From contig NC_008786.1 of NCBI RefSeq assembly GCF_000015565.1, positions 2,418,001 to 2,482,000 of the forward strand: 64,000 nt of DNA. The letters are read 5' to 3'. The notes beneath the pieces are model-generated. The model saw only the letters and a program-made list of their open reading frames with translations, was not told the DNA's origin and made no database searches. Source of the DNA: Verminephrobacter eiseniae EF01-2 (GTDB lineage: Bacteria; Pseudomonadota; Gammaproteobacteria; Burkholderiales; Burkholderiaceae_C). Below are positions 42,628-51,409 of this stretch, piece by piece (the first letter of the stretch is position 1; each line of letters starts with the position of its first letter). The translations under genes were made by a program, and so were the position numbers.

Positions 42628-43560
42628 ATGTCGCAGCAGTTGGCGCTGTTCGAGCTGCCGCCCGGCCCCGCTCCAAGGGCCGGCGACAGGCAGCCCGTGA
42701 TTGCGCCGGCGCAGGCCGGACATGCGCCCATGGCGGGCAAAACGAGGGCCAAGCCAACGGCGCCAGCAGCCACCGCGCCGGCCTCGCTGCTGGCCCCGGT
42801 CGAATTTCGCCACCCCCGGGCCAGTCGCGAACTGCGCTTGGGCGATGCCGTGGTGGCCTATGCGTTGCAGCGCGTGCGCCGCCGCAGCATAGGGTTTACC
42901 GTGGGGCCGGATGGCCTCTCGGTGCGCGCGCCGGGCTGGGTCACGCTGGGCGCGGTGGATGCGGCCTTGCGCGAGAAGGCCGACTGGATACTGCGCAAGC
43001 TGTCCGAAGCGCGGCAGCGTCAGCAGCGCCTGGAAAGCGCGCGCATCGTCTGGGCCGATGGCGCGCTGCTGCCCTACCTGGGCGAGCCGCTGCAACTGGT
43101 GCTCGATCCGGGCCATGGTTTTTCCGACCCGGGCGCGGTGCTGCTGGCGTGCGCCGGATCCGGGGATGCGCCGCGCCTGCAGATAGCCCTGCCCCACAGC
43201 GCGACGGCGGCGCAGATCCGCGATGCCGTGCAGGCTTGGCTGATGCGCGCCGCGCGCCGCCACTTCAGCGCCCGGCTCGATCACTTTGCCCCGCTGCTGG
43301 GCGTGCGCTGGTCCCGCCTGCGCCTGTCGAGCGCGCAGACCCGCTGGGGCAGTGCCAAGGCCGACGGCTCGATCCGCCTGAACTGGCGCTTGCTGCACTA
43401 CCGCCCGGCCATCATCGACTATGTGGTGGCGCATGAACTGGCCCATTTGCGCGTGATGGACCACAGCCCGCGTTTCTGGGACACGGTGGCCAGCGTGGTG
43501 CCCGACTACGCCCGGCTGCGCGGCCATCTGCGCGACGCGCCTGCGCCGCTCTGGGAGTGA
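42628..43560 (+). CDS. YgjP/SprT-like zinc metallopeptidase (DUF45)
   Basis: A 310-residue protein whose C-terminal part has the YgjP-family signature: RWSRLRLSSAQTRWGSAKADGSIRLNWRLLHY and then DYVVAHELAHLRVMDHSPRFWDTV, giving H-E-x-x-H plus a downstream His for zinc. The N-terminal ~85 residues are Pro/Ala-rich and poorly conserved. I start it at the Met before SQQLALFELPP. The family is widespread but its substrate is unknown. It sits in the gmhB-plsC run of genes. Confidence 0.87.
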   Translation: MSQQLALFELPPGPAPRAGDRQPVIAPAQAGHAPMAGKTRAKPTAPAATAPASLLAPVEFRHPRASRELRLGDAVVAYALQRVRRRSIGFTVGPDGLSVRAPGWVTLGAVDAALREKADWILRKLSEARQRQQRLESARIVWADGALLPYLGEPLQLVLDPGHGFSDPGAVLLACAGSGDAPRLQIALPHSATAAQIRDAVQAWLMRAARRHFSARLDHFAPLLGVRWSRLRLSSAQTRWGSAKADGSIRLNWRLLHYRPAIIDYVVAHELAHLRVMDHSPRFWDTVASVVPDYARLRGHLRDAPAPLWE

Positions 43561-43676
43561 TCGCACGACCCATCCCCCCTCGACGGGGCCAGGCCAGCGG
43601 CCAGGCTCCGGCCGGCGCCGCCGAGTCCGTCGCGAGCGCGCCCGCTGCATGCATCGCGTGGCATGATGGAAAACCG

Positions 43677-44156
43677 ATGCCCGAGGAAACGACGCCGATG
43701 ACCACCGAACACACAACCCCAACCCCAGCCTCGGCCTCGGCCTCGGCCGCCATGCCGCGCCCGGCCGATGGCTATGCCGGCGATGTCACGCCCGAACTGG
43801 CCTGGCAGTGGCTGCAAAGCGGCCAGGCGGTGCTGGTGGATGTGCGCAGCGACGCCGAGCGCGAATGGGTCGGGCAGGTGCCGGGCGCCGTGGCCGTGGC
43901 CTGGAAGCAGTGGCCCGGCATGGCGCTGAACGCGGATTTCGACGCGCAACTGCGCGCCGCCGTGCCTGCAGGCGGCCGTGCCGTGCTGCTGTGCCGCAGC
44001 GGCGTGCGCTCGATCGCTGCCGCGCGCCGCGCCACCGCTTTGGGCATCAGCGCGTACAACATCCTGGAAGGCTTCGAGGGCGACGCCGATGCCCAGGGCC
44101 AGCGCGGCCACCGGGGCGGCTGGCGCTTTCGCGGCCTGCCTTGGCGGCAGGGCTGA
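43677..44156 (+). CDS. Rhodanese-like domain protein
   Basis: A 159-residue cytoplasmic protein with a single rhodanese domain from about residue 35. VLVDVRSDAEREWVGQVPGAVAVAWKQWP is the first half and LLCRSGVRSIAAARRATALGISAYNILEGFEGD contains the active-site Cys loop. The first ~30 residues are Thr/Pro/Ala/Ser-rich repeats. Start is uncertain; a Met seven codons later is possible. Members transfer or carry sulfane sulfur; the acceptor is unknown. Confidence 0.85.
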   Translation: MPEETTPMTTEHTTPTPASASASAAMPRPADGYAGDVTPELAWQWLQSGQAVLVDVRSDAEREWVGQVPGAVAVAWKQWPGMALNADFDAQLRAAVPAGGRAVLLCRSGVRSIAAARRATALGISAYNILEGFEGDADAQGQRGHRGGWRFRGLPWRQG

Positions 44157-44300
44157 TTCCATTGCTGAATCATCCGTGCACGTCGCCGGCTTCGCTTGCC
44201 GTGCATCCGTGCTGTCTGCGCTACGCCTGCGCGTTCACGAACGGTTTGGAAATGGAATGAGCGGGCGGCGCGGCGGGCAAAACCCGGGATAATCCGCCGC

Positions 44301-45071
44301 ATGACTTTTCTGGCCATCGACGTCGGTAACACCCGCCTCAAATGGGCGTTGTACGACGCCCCGCGTGCCGGGGCCGCGTTGCGCGCGCATGGCGTCGAGT
44401 TCCTGGACCATATCGACCGGCTGGCCGAAGGCAGTTGGGCGCGGTTGCCGCCGCCCGGGCATATGCTCGGCTGCGTGGTGGCCGGCGATGCGGTCAAGCG
44501 CCGGGTGCAAGAGCAGATGGAAATCTGGGATGTGACGCCCTCCTGGGTGGTCGCGTCGGCGCAGGAGGCGGGCCTGAGCAATGGCTACGACCATCCGTCG
44601 CGCCTGGGCGCCGACCGCTGGGTGGCGATGATCGGCGCGCGCCAGCATGTGCTGGCCCGGGGGCCGGCGCGGCCGCTGGTGCTGGTGATGGTGGGCACGG
44701 CGGTCACGGTCGAATGCGTAGACGCGCAGGGCCGCTTCATCGGTGGTCTGATCCTGCCGGGCCACGGGATCATGCTGCGCGCGCTCGAGTCAGGCACGGC
44801 CGGCCTGCATGTGCCCACGGGCGAAGTGCGCCTGTTTCCCACCAATACCAGCGACGCGCTGACCAGCGGCGGCACCTATGCGATTGCCGGCGCGGTCGAG
44901 CGCATGGTGCAGCATGTCATTGCGCACTGCGGCACAGAGCCGATCTGCCTGATGACCGGCGGCGCGGGCTGGAAGGTGGCGCCGAGCATGACGCGACCGT
45001 TCGAACTGTTGGAAAACCTGATCTTCGATGGCCTGCTGGAGATCGCGATGCGCCGCCTGGCCGCTGCGTAG
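44301..45071 (+). CDS. coaX: Type III pantothenate kinase
   Basis: A 256-residue ASKHA-fold kinase that phosphorylates pantothenate in the first step of coenzyme A synthesis. The N-terminal phosphate loop is [28 protein letters not shown] is the pantothenate-side motif, [11 protein letters not shown] contains the second phosphate motif and [15 protein letters not shown] the family's G-G-x-I-x-P-G segment. Chosen ATG matches family length. Repeat copy C follows 136 bases after its stop. Confidence 0.95.
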   Translation: MTFLAIDVGNTRLKWALYDAPRAGAALRAHGVEFLDHIDRLAEGSWARLPPPGHMLGCVVAGDAVKRRVQEQMEIWDVTPSWVVASAQEAGLSNGYDHPSRLGADRWVAMIGARQHVLARGPARPLVLVMVGTAVTVECVDAQGRFIGGLILPGHGIMLRALESGTAGLHVPTGEVRLFPTNTSDALTSGGTYAIAGAVERMVQHVIAHCGTEPICLMTGGAGWKVAPSMTRPFELLENLIFDGLLEIAMRRLAAA

Positions 45072-45207
45072 CATTGCCCCGTCGCGCGCCACCCGCGAGC
45101 GACGAAACCGGCGCGCCGACGAGCCAGCGTCGCCCTTCGGGCCAGCCACGCTGGCAGCCGCCCGTCAAACCAGCGTCGCCGGCCTCACCCCGTCAGGGAT
45201 GTGACTG

Positions 45208-45334
45208 GTGTCGCGTCACCGATCATCTGTCGGTCTGCGCTGGCCATCGAAGCGCATCGCGGCGTTGCATCGCTTGCCAATACGCTCGGTATGGGCTGCG
45301 CGCAGCCTACGACATCTGATCGGTGACGCGACAC
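45208..45334 (+). mobile_element. MITE-like inverted-repeat element, copy C
   Basis: A 127-base copy whose ends extend to a perfect 21-base inverted repeat when the flanking CTG/CAG is included. It lacks ~30 bases of the centre found in copies A and B. It lies 22 bases before the phasin stop on the convergent side, between coaX and the phasin gene. Confidence 0.82.
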
Positions 45335-45356
45335 CAGGCAGAGCCGGCCAAGCACT

Positions 45357-45908
45357 TCAGGCCGATGGGGTGGTGCCGTCGTAGTTGGCCGGGTCCGCTG
45401 CGGCAGCAGACCTTCTCCTGCGTGTCGTTTTGCTGGCGACGACCTGCTCGGCGGGGGCACGCCGCCTGGTGGCGGTCTTCCTGGCGGGGGCCTTGGCGCC
45501 GCCCTGGGCCAGGGCATCCACGCGGGCGTTCAGCGCGTCCAGGTCGCGCGCCGATGGCACGCCCAGTTTGGACAGGGCCTTGGTCACGCTGTTTTCGACG
45601 ATGCTTTCGATCTTGCTGCCGAACCTGTCCCATTGGCCCTGGGCCTTGGTGCCGATGTCGCTGGCCATCGAGCTCATGCTATGGCTGGCATCGGAGAGCT
45701 TTTCTTCGGCCACGGCCTGGGTCTTGCGCTGAATGGTCAGGCCCTCCTTGACCAAGGCTTCAAATACTTTGCCACCTTCTTGCTGCGCCTTGGAGAAAGC
45801 ACCCAGGCCCGCCAGCCAGATCTGCTGGGCCGAGTTTTTGACGGTGCTGGCGAACTGGGCCTTGCCCTTTTTCTTGTCGGTGTCGGATTTTTGCGGTTTC
45901 TTGACCAT
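45357..45908 (-). CDS. Phasin-family polyhydroxyalkanoate granule protein
   Basis: A 183-residue protein with the phasin pattern: a Lys-rich start, then FASTVKNSAQQIWLAGLGAFSKAQQEGGKVFEALVKEG, which is diagnostic of PhaI/PhaF-type granule-associated proteins, and a heptad-like helix. The C-terminal ~45 residues are Ala/Lys/Arg-rich (KAPARKTATRRRAP...KTTRRRR), a histone-like tail that in PhaF-type phasins binds DNA and helps granule segregation. It indicates polyhydroxyalkanoate storage, although no phaC gene is in the window. Divergent from uup. Confidence 0.85.
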   Translation of the reverse strand: MVKKPQKSDTDKKKGKAQFASTVKNSAQQIWLAGLGAFSKAQQEGGKVFEALVKEGLTIQRKTQAVAEEKLSDASHSMSSMASDIGTKAQGQWDRFGSKIESIVENSVTKALSKLGVPSARDLDALNARVDALAQGGAKAPARKTATRRRAPAEQVVASKTTRRRRSAAAADPANYDGTTPSA

Positions 45909-46033
45909 GGGGCCTCCATTGGTGGGTGGGTAGCGCCAGGGCTGCCTGCCGCTGGCGTATCCGCACTGTACGCCACAGCGCAGCGCAGGGGTAGGCGCAA
46001 AGTAGCAGGTGCAGCACCGATAATCGCGCCCCT

Positions 46034-47971
46034 ATGGCACTCATCACCTTGCTCGACGCCCAACTCGCCTATGGCCATGTGGCATTGCTGGACCATGCCG
46101 ACTTCGTGCTGGAAAGCGCCGAGCGCGTCGGCCTGATTGGCCGCAATGGCGCGGGCAAGTCTTCGCTGCTGAAGATTCTGGCCGGCCTGGCCCCGGCCGA
46201 TGACGGCGCATTGCATTCGTCCCCGGGGCTGCGCATTGCCCTGGTGGCGCAGGAGCCGGTGCTCGACCCCTGCGCCAGCGTTTTCCGGGCCGCGTCCGAG
46301 GGCTTGCAGCGGGTGATTGCGATCCGTGACCAGTACCTGGGCGGCGCCGCTGGTCTGGACCTCGATGCCTTGCAGTCCGAGATCGAAGCCCATGACGCCT
46401 GGAACTGGGAGCAGCGCGTGCAAGAAACGCTGCAGCGGCTGCATCTGCCGCCGGATGCGCTGGTGGGCAGTTTGTCGGGCGGCACCCGCAAGCGCGTGGC
46501 CTTGGCGCAAGCCCTGGTCGCTCGCCCGGATGTGTTGCTGCTGGACGAGCCGACCAACCACCTGGACCTGGAGGCGATCGAATGGCTCGAAGACCTGCTG
46601 CTGGCCTTTTCCGGCAGCGTGGTCACCATCACCCACGACCGCTCGTTCCTGGACCGCGTTGCCACGCGCATCGTCGAACTCGACCGGGGGCAACTGCGCT
46701 CTTACCCGGGCAACTTTGCGCAGTACCTGCGCCACAAGGACGAGCAACTGGCGCAGGAGGCCGGCAGCGCGGCCAAGGCCGACAAGCTCTTGGCGCAAGA
46801 GGAGGTCTGGATACGGCGCGGCGTGCAGGCGCGCCGCACCCGCAGCGAAAGCCGCATCAGCCGCCTGGAGCGGTTGCGGGCGCAGCGGCAGGCGCGCCGT
46901 GAAGTCATCGGCAGCGTGCGCATGGAGGTGGCGACAGCGGGGGCCGCCGGCGCCGGCTATCAGGGCAAGATCGTGGCCGAGCTGACCGGGGTCGGCAAGT
47001 CCTTTGGCGCCAAGACCATCGTGCGCGACTTCAGCAGCACGATACTGCGCGGCGACAAGGTGGGCTTGACAGGCCCCAATGGCGCCGGCAAGACCAGCCT
47101 GCTGAAAATGATCCTGGGCGAACTGCCGCCCGACCAGGGGCGGGTGCGCCAAGGCGCAAACCTGCAGGTGGCGTACTTTGACCAACTGCGCGAGACCATC
47201 GCGCTCGACGCGACGCTGGAGGACTTCATCAGCCCGGGCAGCGAATGGATAGAGATCGGCCAGCAGCGCAAGCATGTCAGAAGCTATCTGGGCGACTTCC
47301 TGTTTTCCCCTGCCCGGGCGCGTTCGCCGGTCCGCTCGCTGTCCGGCGGCGAGCGCAGCCGGCTGCTGCTGGCGCGCTTGTTCGCGCGCCCGGCGAATGT
47401 GCTGGTGCTCGACGAGCCGACCAACGATCTGGACATGGACACGCTGGAGCTGCTCGAAGAACTGCTGGAGAACTACGCCGGCACGGTGTTTCTGGTCAGC
47501 CACGACCGGACCTTTCTGGACAACGTGGTCGGCAGCATCATCGCGTTCGAGGGCGACGGACTCTGGCGCGAATACGCCGGCGGCGTGCAGGACTGGCTGC
47601 TGCAAGCCGGGCGCAGCCGGGCGGCCGGTGCTGCGGCCGTCGCCGCCAGGCCCGCAGCCATGGCAACCACCGCAACCGCAGCAACCACGGCAACCACGGC
47701 AACCACGCAGGCGCCGCAGCGCGCGAAGATGCCGGTCCAGCCCGCCAAGCTGAGCTACAAGGAGCAGCGCGCGCTGGAGCAACTGCCGGCGCAGATCACG
47801 GCGCTGGAGACCGAGCAGCAGGGATTGCAGCGGGCCTTGGCCGATGGACTGCTTTTCCGCACCGACCCTGCCGCTGCCGTCGCGCTGACGAGCCGGGTCG
47901 CGGCCATCGATGAGGAACTGATGGCGGCGCTGGAGCGTTGGACGGCGTTGTCCGACGGGCAGCGCCGCTGA
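46034..47971 (+). CDS. uup: ABC-F ATPase Uup
   Basis: A 645-residue soluble protein with two ATPase domains and no membrane part. Domain 1: GRNGAGKSS, SLSGGTRKR, LLLDEPTNHLD. Domain 2: GPNGAGKTS, SLSGGERSR, LVLDEPTNDLD. The domains are joined by a long charged linker, and a C-terminal coiled coil (residues ~575-640) is as in Uup, a ribosome- or DNA-associated protein. Between domain 2 and the coiled coil a (TAT/TTA)-rich tract, ATTATAATTATTATT in residues, is encoded by repeated GCAACCACG units. Divergent from the phasin gene. Confidence 0.92.
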   Translation: MALITLLDAQLAYGHVALLDHADFVLESAERVGLIGRNGAGKSSLLKILAGLAPADDGALHSSPGLRIALVAQEPVLDPCASVFRAASEGLQRVIAIRDQYLGGAAGLDLDALQSEIEAHDAWNWEQRVQETLQRLHLPPDALVGSLSGGTRKRVALAQALVARPDVLLLDEPTNHLDLEAIEWLEDLLLAFSGSVVTITHDRSFLDRVATRIVELDRGQLRSYPGNFAQYLRHKDEQLAQEAGSAAKADKLLAQEEVWIRRGVQARRTRSESRISRLERLRAQRQARREVIGSVRMEVATAGAAGAGYQGKIVAELTGVGKSFGAKTIVRDFSSTILRGDKVGLTGPNGAGKTSLLKMILGELPPDQGRVRQGANLQVAYFDQLRETIALDATLEDFISPGSEWIEIGQQRKHVRSYLGDFLFSPARARSPVRSLSGGERSRLLLARLFARPANVLVLDEPTNDLDMDTLELLEELLENYAGTVFLVSHDRTFLDNVVGSIIAFEGDGLWREYAGGVQDWLLQAGRSRAAGAAAVAARPAAMATTATAATTATTATTQAPQRAKMPVQPAKLSYKEQRALEQLPAQITALETEQQGLQRALADGLLFRTDPAAAVALTSRVAAIDEELMAALERWTALSDGQRR

Positions 47972-47979
47972 GCAAAAAA

Positions 47980-49086
47980 TCAGATGCGGTGGTGCCCGCG
48001 CCCGGTCTCTGCGCGCAGGCGCGCGATCAGGGCCGGCGCAATCTGGCCCAACGGCAAGACCTCGTCTGCGGCGCCGTGGGCAATGGCTTCGCGTGGCATG
48101 CCGAAGACGATGCAACTGGCCTCGTCCTGCACATAGTTGTAGCTGCCCGCGTCCTTCATCTGCCGCATCGCGGCGGCGCCATCGCTGCCCATGCCGGTGA
48201 GCATGATGCCCAGCGCATTCGGCCCGAGCACCGTTGCCGCCGACTGGAACAGCACCGCGACAGAGGGCTTGTGGCGGTTCACCGGGGGGCCGTCATCGAC
48301 CACGGCGACATAGTTGGCGCCGCTGCGGGCGAGATGAAACTGCGTCCCGCCCGGCGCGATGTAGGCATGGCCGGGCAAGATGCGCTCGGCGTTGACCGCT
48401 TCCTTGACCGTGATCTGGCACAGCCCGTTCAAGCGGGCCGCAAAACTGGTGGTAAAGCCCGGCGGCATATGCTGGGTGATGCAGATGCCGGGCATATCTG
48501 CCGGCATCGGCAGCAGGACTTTCCTGATCGCCTCGGTGCCGCCGGTAGAGGCGCCGATGCAGATCAGCTTTTCCGTGGACAGGCGCCCGAGAAGGGCGGG
48601 GGCCGCGCCGCCCGCTGCACCAGGTGCACCTGGCACGCCGGGAGCGCCAGCGGGCGCAACGGCCCGGCGCACCTGTGCCACCGCTGCGACCCGCACCTTG
48701 TCGACGATCTGCGCGGCCAACTCGTCGAGGCCGCTGGCCAGGCCGACGCGCGGCTTGGCCACGAAATCGACCGCGCCCAGCTCCAGCGCCTTGAGCGTGA
48801 CCTCTGCGCCGCGCTCGGTCAGCGTGGAGATCATCACCACCGGCATGGGCCGCAGGCGCATCAGGCGCCCGAGGAAATCGATGCCATCCATGCGCGGCAT
48901 TTCCACGTCCAGCGTGAGCACGTCCGGATCGAGCTCGCGGATCAACTCGCGCGCCACCAACGGGTCATTGGCCGTGCCGACGCACGCCATGTCATGCTGG
49001 CGGTTGATGATCCCGGTCAGCAGACTGCGCACCAAGGCCGAATCGTCGACCACGAGCACCCGGATTTTCCTGCCCATCGTGCTCAT
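47980..49086 (-). CDS. cheB: Chemotaxis response regulator protein-glutamate methylesterase
   Basis: A 368-residue two-domain protein: receiver with Asp60 ([12 protein letters not shown]) and C-terminal methylesterase with Ser in [13 protein letters not shown], His in [10 protein letters not shown] and Asp in [16 protein letters not shown]. It removes methyl groups from chemoreceptors when phosphorylated by CheA. The linker is longer than usual and rich in Ala/Gly/Pro (~residues 140-170). Last gene of the chemotaxis operon, 15 bases after cheD. Confidence 0.95.
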   Translation of the reverse strand: MSTMGRKIRVLVVDDSALVRSLLTGIINRQHDMACVGTANDPLVARELIRELDPDVLTLDVEMPRMDGIDFLGRLMRLRPMPVVMISTLTERGAEVTLKALELGAVDFVAKPRVGLASGLDELAAQIVDKVRVAAVAQVRRAVAPAGAPGVPGAPGAAGGAAPALLGRLSTEKLICIGASTGGTEAIRKVLLPMPADMPGICITQHMPPGFTTSFAARLNGLCQITVKEAVNAERILPGHAYIAPGGTQFHLARSGANYVAVVDDGPPVNRHKPSVAVLFQSAATVLGPNALGIMLTGMGSDGAAAMRQMKDAGSYNYVQDEASCIVFGMPREAIAHGAADEVLPLGQIAPALIARLRAETGRGHHRI

Positions 49087-49101
49087 CGCATCGGGCCTTC
49101 C

Positions 49102-49815
49102 TCAAAACAGATCCACCGACCCGCCCGCGTTGCTGCTGGCCACGGCGGCGGCATCGCGTATTTCCTGCGCCACCAGCGTTTCCGGATGGGCATGCACCAG
49201 GCGCTTGACCATGGCTTTGCCGGTCACCGGAAAGAAAACCACCTTGCGCGGATAGATGTCCAGCACATCCTCGGAGACGATCGGAATGCGCTCGGTGTGC
49301 AGGTAGTTCAAAACGAAATCGGTGTTGCGCTCGCCAACGTTCATCGTCGCGAAGTTGTGCATCACCTGGGCGCCGCCAAAAATCTTCGCCTGCATGGTCT
49401 CGCGCCGGGCGCCGAGCTTGAGCATCTCGTTGATCAACAGCTCCATCGCATACGAGCCATAGCGGCCCGGGGCTTCTGCCGGGTCGCCATCGGGCAGCAT
49501 GAAATGGTTCATGCCGCCCACCTGCGCGCGGCTGTCCCACAGGCAGGCGGCGATGCAAGACCCGAGCACGGTCATGATGACCATGCTCTCGTTGGAGACG
49601 AAATACTCCCCGGGCAAAATCTTCACCGCGTTGTGCTGGAAATGCGGGTCCAGATAGAAAAAGGAAGCCTCTCCCGGCTTGCCGCTGCGCGCCTTGAGCT
49701 CCTGCAACGATGACGCGCGCGCGGCCGTGCTGCCCGGCGCGTAGATGTCGGCGCTCAGCGGTGCGATGCGCGGCGCGCGGCGCCGCTCGGGCCGGCCTGG
49801 CGGGGGATTGGTCAT
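49102..49815 (-). CDS. cheD: Chemoreceptor glutamine deamidase CheD
   Basis: A 237-residue CheD. The catalytic Cys is in VLGSCIAACLWD and the His in VGGMNHFMLPD, with Thr/Ser positions further on in the standard fold. An N-terminal ~45-residue extension precedes the core. The C-terminus is GGSVDLF, and the CheZ-like protein at the head of this operon ends in the same GSVDLF. CheD deamidates receptor glutamines and can interact with CheC/CheY-P in other bacteria. Confidence 0.93.
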   Translation of the reverse strand: MTNPPPGRPERRRAPRIAPLSADIYAPGSTAARASSLQELKARSGKPGEASFFYLDPHFQHNAVKILPGEYFVSNESMVIMTVLGSCIAACLWDSRAQVGGMNHFMLPDGDPAEAPGRYGSYAMELLINEMLKLGARRETMQAKIFGGAQVMHNFATMNVGERNTDFVLNYLHTERIPIVSEDVLDIYPRKVVFFPVTGKAMVKRLVHAHPETLVAQEIRDAAAVASSNAGGSVDLF

Positions 49816-49852
49816 GGGTGTGCCGGGCAAAACGACATGGGCAGTGAACCGG

Positions 49853-50743
49853 TCAGCGGCGCTCATACACCGTCTTGCCGCGCAGCGCGAACAGCGTGCG
49901 CGACTCGCTGAAGTTCTCGGCATGGCCGACAAACAGCAGGCCCCCGGGCTTGAGCACCCGGTGGATGCGCGCGAGCACCCGCTGCTGCGTCGGCGCGTCG
50001 AAATAAATCATCACATTGCGGCAAAAGACCATGTCGAAAGGCTCCTGGAAAGGCCAGTCATCGTGGATCAGGTTCACGCTGATGAAGTCGATGTGCTGGC
50101 GCAGTTCGGGCTTGACCCGCACCATCCCGGCGTTGCCACCCTTGCCGCGAAGAAAGAACCGCTGCAAACGCTCGGCGCCAAGCCGCTTCAAGCCATCGAG
50201 CCGATACACCCCCTGCGCGGCCGTGGCCAGCACGCGCGAGTCGATATCACTGGCGACGAGCGTGAAAGCCGCATGGGCGCCGAGGGTCTCCAGCACCGTC
50301 ATCGCGATCGAGTAAGGCTCCTCCCCGGTGGAGGCGGCGCTGCACCACAGCCGCCAATTCGGCGCTGGCGCCGATGCGGCCGCCGACTTGGCGCGCAAAT
50401 GCGCAGCCAATATCCCGAAGTGATGCTGCTCGCGAAAGAAGGCCGTCAGGTTGGTGGTCAGCGCATTCACGAACTCCTGCCACTCCGGCCCGTCGTGCGT
50501 TTGCAGCCAGGCCAGGTAGTCGTGAAAACTGCGGTGCCCGGTATCGCGCAAGCGCCGCGAGAGGCGGCTGTACACCATCGCGTGCTTGCCGTCATGCAGG
50601 TTGATCCCGGCGCGCTGATGGATCAGCGCCTGCACCCGCGCAAAGTCGGCCTGGGTCCAGGCAAATTCGCGCCCCTGCTCCAGCGGTCCCGAGGGGGGCG
50701 CAGGCCGTATCGGCAATGGGGCGGCGCAGGTGCTCTCGGGCAT
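49853..50743 (-). CDS. cheR: Chemotaxis protein methyltransferase
   Basis: A 296-residue SAM-dependent enzyme that methylates chemoreceptor glutamates. The N-terminal helical domain (VQALIHQRAGINLHDGKHAMVYSRLSRRLR) is followed by NLTAFFREQHHFGIL, the SAM site WCSAASTGEEPYSIAM, and VFCRNVMIYFD, all diagnostic. The order cheR-cheD-cheB is as in many beta- and gammaproteobacterial operons. Confidence 0.95.
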   Translation of the reverse strand: MPESTCAAPLPIRPAPPSGPLEQGREFAWTQADFARVQALIHQRAGINLHDGKHAMVYSRLSRRLRDTGHRSFHDYLAWLQTHDGPEWQEFVNALTTNLTAFFREQHHFGILAAHLRAKSAAASAPAPNWRLWCSAASTGEEPYSIAMTVLETLGAHAAFTLVASDIDSRVLATAAQGVYRLDGLKRLGAERLQRFFLRGKGGNAGMVRVKPELRQHIDFISVNLIHDDWPFQEPFDMVFCRNVMIYFDAPTQQRVLARIHRVLKPGGLLFVGHAENFSESRTLFALRGKTVYERR

Positions 50744-50818
50744 GGTGCTACGGGTCCGGCCGCAGGTGGGTGTGGGTCAGGGGGGGGGTGAGGCGCCCGG
50801 GTGGTTGACGCCCGAAGG

Positions 50819-51307
50819 CTATTCGTTGGCGGCCGCCAGCCCCATGTCCGCGCTGGCCATGAGTTTTTCGATGTCCAGCAAAATCAGCATCCGCTCGCCG
50901 ACCGAGCCCAGTCCGAGGATGCAACCGTTGTCGATGGCGCTGTCCACATCGGGCGCCGGGTGAATGCTGTCGGGCGTCAGTCCCATCACATCGCTGACCG
51001 AATCGACCACGATGCCGACCACCCGGCTGCGCAAATTCAAAATGATGACCACGGTAAAGCTGTTGTAGTCCGCCTGCGCACAGTGGAACTTCAGGCGCAT
51101 GTCGACAATGGGAACGATGGTGCCCCGCAGATTGACCACGCCCTTGATGAAATCGGGGGCATTGGCAATCCGCGTCGGCGGCTCATAGCCGCGGATTTCC
51201 TGCACCTTCAGAATGTCGATGCCGTATTCCTCTTGGTCCAGGCGGAAGGTCAGATACTCGCGCGCGCCCGCCGGCGCGGCATCGGCAGTCTTGGCGATCA
51301 CAGTCAT
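50819..51307 (-). CDS. cheW: Chemotaxis coupling protein CheW
   Basis: A 162-residue coupling protein linking receptors to Che[56 protein letters not shown] is the classic CheW first half, then [25 protein letters not shown]. No other domain is present. It lies 103 bases downstream of cheA. Confidence 0.96.
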   Translation of the reverse strand: MTVIAKTADAAPAGAREYLTFRLDQEEYGIDILKVQEIRGYEPPTRIANAPDFIKGVVNLRGTIVPIVDMRLKFHCAQADYNSFTVVIILNLRSRVVGIVVDSVSDVMGLTPDSIHPAPDVDSAIDNGCILGLGSVGERMLILLDIEKLMASADMGLAAANE

Positions 51308-51409
51308 GGGGCTTCTCCTTGGGAATCACGGTTTTTCATCGCGCATGAAGCGGGCCTGCGCCTGCGCCAGGCCGCCGGCGCCGCCCCTCGATGGGCCGGG
51401 GATGGCATA